Assembly: GCA_905182985.1 (NCBI GenBank) | Contig: CAJJDN010000095.1 | Span: 2,534-15,113, forward strand | Source: Paramecium sonneborni | Lineage: Eukaryota > Ciliophora > Oligohymenophorea > Peniculida > Parameciidae | Length of the DNA: 12,580 nucleotides | Direction: 5' to 3' | In this document: positions 8,551-12,580 of the stretch, piece by piece | Layout of the letters: the number at the start of each line of letters is the position of its first letter | Position numbering within the stretch: the first letter of the stretch is position 1 | Notes under the pieces: generated by a model | What the model saw: the letters and a program-made list of their open reading frames with translations, nothing else | Told to the model about the DNA's origin: nothing | Database searches by the model: none | Program-made: the position numbers and the translations under genes

Positions 8551-9577
8551 ATGAAAATATAGTCCTAGAATATCAAATTATTGTAGTTTGGAGAATCTGT
8601 ATTCAAGTTATATGGATTTATTGATAATTAAGTCCACATAAGGAAGAATAATCTAGATATTTTAAAAGACATATTTAATTAAAAAAATAATAGTTAGATT
8701 GTTAGAAGGTCGTTGAATTTGAAATTTGCAAAATAATGGTGAGATTCATCTAGGCTGTCAATCATAAATTTGATTCTGCGTTTTCATTACTAAATTCAAA
8801 TATAAGGTTTATAGGATGAATTAGAGCAACCTTATTGGAAATTATGAATCATAAAATGTGATTTCTTTAAGAATATTTAATTTATATTTTTTTAAGTAAA
8901 ATGTGCTTAAATAACTAAGGATAATACTAGAAATATTTAAAAATTAGATTTTCTCAACATTTGACCTTTACTTATTTAATAATCAAATTAGAGTTAAAAT
9001 CAAGCAAAAATCTTATAATCAAGATTGATTTCTTTTTAAATTCATGGATTTAATTAGAAGATAATCAATTAAACTATTGATTATATTTGTAGCAAGATAT
9101 TTTGAATTTTTTTTGATTTAAAATGACCTGAAAAATTTTTATCCTTGGTCAAACATAGGATTAGTGCAAAGTAAAAAACAGATAGAATTCTTATTAATGA
9201 TAATACCTTTATTTTATAATTTTCTTCCTATTAAAAAGTGTAAGGATTAAAATTTTTCTAATATGCTTTACTTCAACTTCATTTAAGATTTGAAATCGTT
9301 TCTTGATGATTTTTAAATAGATCTTACCATTTATATATTTCTTAAAATTAGCATAATTAGTGGATTAAATTAGTAATTAATTGCTATATTGAAAAGAAAA
9401 GTTATTTATTTAAATTTATTTTATTAAATAATTTTTGATCTTAAAATTTAGGTTAAGCTAAATTTGATAAAATTTGAGCTCCAGCTAATTTTGAAAAATA
9501 ATTTTTTGAGACTATCTTTTTAATAATATTTAATTTTTTCATAATAATAAAATGTAATTTTTTAATATATTTCTTGA
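8551..9577 (+). CDS. Unrecognised protein, frame broken; ends tail-to-tail with the repeat-protein gene
   Basis: ATG 8551 opens a 63-codon frame (LLQFGESVFKLYGFIDNQVH, NNLDILKDIFNQKNN) to UGA 8740. A second frame covers KVVEFEICKIMVRFIQAVNH and KFDSAFSLLNS to UGA 8817. A third carries MNQSNLIGNYESQNVISLRI to an in-frame UGA at 9026-9028, and continues in the same frame for 182 codons (ARYFEFFLIQNDLKNFYPW, QIEFLLMIIPLFYNFLPIKK, FIQDLKSFLDDFQIDLTIYI) to TGA 9575-9577. G outnumbers C about two to one over 8520-8870, supporting this strand; from 9080 on the bias is weaker and the minus strand is also open. The end lies 19 bp from the stop of the convergent gene. No domain recognised. Confidence 0.4.
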
Positions 9578-9596
9578 ACAGCATCTTCATAAAAAA

Positions 9597-12119
9597 TCAA
9601 TCGTATTTCAACTCTTTACTAAATATTTGTTTAAAATATCTAATATTTACATTTTTATAAATCCTTCTTCCAATTTATTTTTATCTGTTTTCATCTTTTC
9701 CCATGTGCCAACTTTCTAACCATTTTAATAATAACCATTAAAAATCAATTATTTCCATTATTACAAACCATCACCTAAATCAATCCACTTCCCATTTTTT
9801 ACTGAATCTTAAATATCATCATAGATTTCATAAGATCCTCCTCCACTATTAATTCTAATATATATACTTACATTACTTCATCAAAATATAAAATATCCCA
9901 TCTACCAACTTTCTTACCATTTTTATATTCCCCACATGAAGTTATCTAACTACCTCTATAAAGTATAATAATTTCTTAATCAAAAATACTATTAAAACCC
10001 ATCAGCTAACTCAATCCACTTCCCAATTTTATTTGTTTCCACTTTACAATCTTCAAATTTATCATATAACCCATACCAACTTTTTAACCATAATAATATT
10101 CACCAACATATATAATTTAAGAATTACTAAAAATCAATTAATTATAAATACTTTTCAAATTATCACTTAATTCAACCCATTTCCCAAATTTAATATCATT
10201 ATTTAATTATTTTTCAATTTTTAATCTGGTACTTTTAATAGAAGCTTAAAAGCAAGACTTTTTAAATAGATGAATAGACTCTGAGGTCTATTTAAACGAA
10301 CAGTAACTATGTTCCTTAAACAATATATCTTAAGGTTAATCATTTTATAATTTTTTATCAGCAAGATTTCTTTTACTATTTCTTCTTAAAATATTGATCA
10401 GATACCAGTCAACAGATATATTTTTATCTCTAGTCTATGATAATCCAATATCAAAAGGCTTGCAATATAATCCACCTCATAAATTATGTAATTAAAATAT
10501 ATCATAAGATTCTTTACTTTAATTAATTTTTTTATTGAAATTAGTCCTTGTAATAAATATCCCATCTACCAACTTTTTAATCATTTTCATATTCTCCCTT
10601 ATAAGTCACCTAACTATATCTAACAATGTAAATAATATTGCTCAATAATTACTCCTTAAAACCATGGCTCAATTCAATCCATATGCCTTTTTTAATGAAT
10701 CCTACAATATTTTTATTTGAATAAATTCCTCCACCACTGTTTTTTTATTTAAAAAATAATTAAAGTATTTTACATAAGTTTATTTTCTCTATCTTAATTC
10801 AAAAATATTTTTATTGACTGACTTTTTGGCCATTTCATTAAAGCCTTCTTCAGTTACTTTATTATAACTAATAAAATAATAAATCACAAGTTAATACTTC
10901 CAATTCATTTAATTCAATCCATTTTCCAGATTTTTAATTATTATCATTATAATCTCCACCACCATTTTATAATAATAATTATTATATATTAACATATCCT
11001 TATAATTGTAAATATATTTCCAAAATCCTAATTTTTGATCATTAGAGTAAGCTACCTATTAAATATACTTAGGCTTTCCTATTTATTATATATATCATTA
11101 AAATTTACTTCCAATAATTTGCTATCAATTCTTTCCATCAACCTTCTTTCTTACCCTCGTCATTGTATTATCCTCCGACATTATCTTAAACAAATCCATT
11201 CCACATAGCTAACCAATTCCCAATTTTTTAAAAATTTTTTCCATATTATTTAGAGATGAGATTTATTCTAAATTATTAAAAAATTCATTTTCACCATAAT
11301 AATCAATTATTTTATCACTAAATTGCATCATATTTATTAATACATTCATTTATTTATTTTTTGTTAAAATTCTTTAGAATTAAGTTTAAATAAATCGACT
11401 ATTATAGTCTTCCCATATAAAACCTTAATACTATTTTTTTATTGTTTAGTTCAATTCTAGGTCCTTCACTAATAATTCTTGATTTTAATTTCTAAAATGA
11501 CAATATTTAAACTTAATATTCAACATTATTTCCTTCAAGTTTTCAAAAAATTGACTCGTAAAACCTTTTATATCTTTTTCTAACTAATTTTAAGCTTACT
11601 CTAGAAGTATTTCATATTCAAGATTTTTTTAACTTTCTAATCTTTGATAGCATTTCCATATATTATTTATACTAAATTATCTATATCTTTAAATAACAAT
11701 TCTTCTGGATTACAATGCTAATAAGGAATTCGATATATGAGTAATCTATCTATTCTATCATCTATTATATTGATTTCTTTAAATCTTTCCAAATTTGTTT
11801 TATCATTTTTTCAGATTGATTAAGTAAATTTTTGAGATTTTTTAGTTAGATCAATCTTTATTTATCATCAATCTTTTATTGTTATATAGTTTAGGAAACT
11901 TATTCGTAAAATTTTTTAATTGGTACAACTTAGTTTATATTTTTAACATGTTCAAAAAAGCATTCCCCACAAAGTATTTTTTGACATTTATGATTCTAAA
12001 TGCAGACAGCAATAATTTAATTTTCAGGATGTTTACTACAATAATCAATTTATAACAATCTAACTTCTTTCTTTAACTATTACCGTTAATATTAATTTTA
12101 ATAAGTAATATATATTCAT
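9597..12119 (-). CDS. B-box-like zinc finger, coiled coil and MORN/YwqK-like tandem-repeat protein
   Basis: This belongs to a large family I associate with Paramecium; its function is not established. Just after the start, at 12040-11948, is a Cys/His finger with spacing C-x2-H-x8-C-x5-C-x4-C-x2-C-x3-H (CSKHPENQIIAVC; HKCQKILCGECFFEH), B-box-like. A coiled coil follows (QLKNLKNLLNQSEKMIKQIW; LEYEILLEQAQNQLEKDIKG) to about 11400, then tandem repeats of GGGxYxxxxxxKxGKWIELxxGF and GEYKNGKKVGRWDILY over about 11180-9600. TGA 9599-9597 ends it. ATG 12119 is the best start, but one base must change to enter the finger frame. Several further frame changes (for example near 11690, 10870, 10500, 10070, 9990, 9860, 9650) and one in-frame UGA (11140-11138) mean either indel errors or a pseudogene. 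Family assignment is secure; integrity is not. Confidence 0.75.
9600..11185 (-). repeat. Tandem MORN/YwqK-like coding repeats
   Basis: Recognisable units on the minus strand: GGQYNDEGKKEG (about 11178), KLGFWKYIY (11030), GGGDYND...KSGKWIEL (10961-10905), GGGIYS...KGIWIEL (10738-10665), GEYENDQKVGRWDIYYK (10597-10546), GGLYCK (10480), KFGKWVELSD (10193-10162), GEYYYGQKVG (10105-10076), KIGKWIELADGF (10030-9996), GEYKNGKKVGRWDILYF (9933-9882), GGGSYE...NGKWIDLGDGL (9848-9764), NGYYQNGQKVGTW (9739-9700), GRRIYK (about 9667). Each full period combines a GEYxNxxKVGRW half and a GGGxYx...GKWIEL half, about 60 codons long. This periodicity gives the plus strand its recurring CAATCCACTTCCC words. 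Confidence 0.75.
10261..10296. repeat. Nested inverted repeats inside the repeat-protein gene
   Basis: TTTAAATAGA (10261-10270) pairs with 10287-10296, and AATAGAC (10273-10279) alternatively pairs with 10286-10292. The two pairings are mutually exclusive because their right arms overlap. No function can be assigned. Confidence 0.4.
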
Positions 12120-12121
12120 TA

Positions 12122-12580
12122 AAGACTAAGAAACTAAAGTTAAAATTGATGAAATAACTTAAATCCTTAAATTTTGCTTACAAAAATAGGAACAAATAGA
12201 TTGAAGATTAAATAGGATTTGTCTGGTTGAAATACTTATTTTTTTAATATTAATTACACTAATTTACAATTAAAGTCAACCACATTTATGAATTGTGTAC
12301 TTTTGAATTTAAAAGAGTATTATTAACATTAATATTAATAGAACTAAAACAAATTTTTTTAGAATTCTATAATTAGACTTAAAAGGCCTTCATAAATAAA
12401 AACCAGATAGTTTTGATTCTTACCTAAATTAATTGCTAAAATTTGATAATTTTATAAAGAATAACCTCTGCGCAATTATAATAATGTTTAGATTCATTCA
12501 AGGTTATAAAAGTTCTTAAATATTATGATCATTTAGCCTATAAAATATCTTATTAAGAGTATTCAGTAATTATATTTCTT
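12122..12580 (+). CDS. Unrecognised protein, open to the right edge
   Basis: A plus-strand frame reads KDQETKVKIDEITQILKFCL and QKQEQID to a UGA near 12204. One base shifted, it continues without UGA for about 125 codons to the window end (IEDQIGFVWLKYLFFQYQLH, VNHIYELCTFEFKRVLL, AFINKNQIVLILTQINC, CLDSFKVIKVLKYYDHLAYK). G exceeds C in the first 120 bases, then the two are balanced. The start is not resolved; the gene would be divergent to the B-box/MORN-like gene, whose own start at 12119 leaves almost no promoter space, so the real start may be a downstream ATG or lie beyond an unseen intron. No domain recognised. Confidence 0.4.

Noticed and set aside
9033..9530. Long minus-strand open frames opposite the plus-strand gene (for example EIYKWQDLFKNHQET)
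   Set aside because: They lie beyond the repeat protein's stop, have no start or motif, and the plus frame ends neatly next to that stop. Not fully excluded.
1..12580. Internal eliminated sequences (TA-bounded, TATAGT-like ends), as in Paramecium germline DNA
   Set aside because: TATAG motifs occur (for example near 24, 57, 6078), but AT-rich sequence makes them common by chance and no pair clearly interrupts a gene in a way excision would repair.
1..12580. tRNA, rRNA, CRISPR array, telomeric repeats, transposase
   Set aside because: No GTTCRA-type tRNA box with arms, no rRNA words, no regularly spaced direct repeats, no C4A2/C3A3 arrays, and no DDE-type or reverse-transcriptase motif was seen.

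Overview
The window looks like ciliate nuclear DNA, most probably from Paramecium or a close relative. It is extremely AT-rich. Read with the standard code, no frame runs much beyond 65 codons on either strand. Read with UAA and UAG as glutamine and UGA as the only stop, compact protein-like frames appear on both strands. Three things point to Paramecium: very short introns of the GTAT...TAG type (20-22 nt), tightly packed genes, and one gene (minus strand, about 12119-9597) of a kind abundant in that genus. That gene combines an N-terminal B-box-like Cys/His finger, a coiled coil and tandem G-K-x-G-x-W (MORN/YwqK-like) repeats. No rRNA, tRNA, CRISPR array, telomere repeat or recognisable transposase was seen.

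Proposed layout from left to right. (A) complement(1..713): secreted/type I membrane protein with a signal peptide, a 22-nt intron and one transmembrane helix, running off the left edge. (B) 1023-1295: small Q/N-rich frame. (C) complement(1592..3473): large hydrophilic, coiled-coil-like protein read through several frame changes. (D) 3620-4351: unrecognised W-rich protein. (E) complement(4378..5114): cysteine-rich extracellular-type protein. (F) complement(5115..5908): polytopic membrane protein. (G) 6249-7879: divergently transcribed polytopic membrane protein; F and G both carry an E/Q-x3-PQL motif reminiscent of XK-related proteins. (H) 8551-9577: unrecognised protein. (I) complement(9597..12119): B-box/coiled-coil/MORN-like repeat protein. 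(J) 12122->12580: open frame leaving the right edge. D/E and H/I converge with about 26 and 19 bp between stops; F/G and I/J diverge.

Most genes are broken by single-base frame changes, mostly at or near A/T homopolymers or short tandem repeats. Such changes are expected of indel errors in the assembled sequence, but scattered pseudogenisation is not excluded. Because only one codon stops translation and the DNA is so AT-rich, antisense and shifted frames also look protein-like. Strand choice was therefore made from G-over-C bias of the coding strand, membrane and cysteine patterns, family motifs and uninterrupted length. B, C, D, H and J should be read as provisional.
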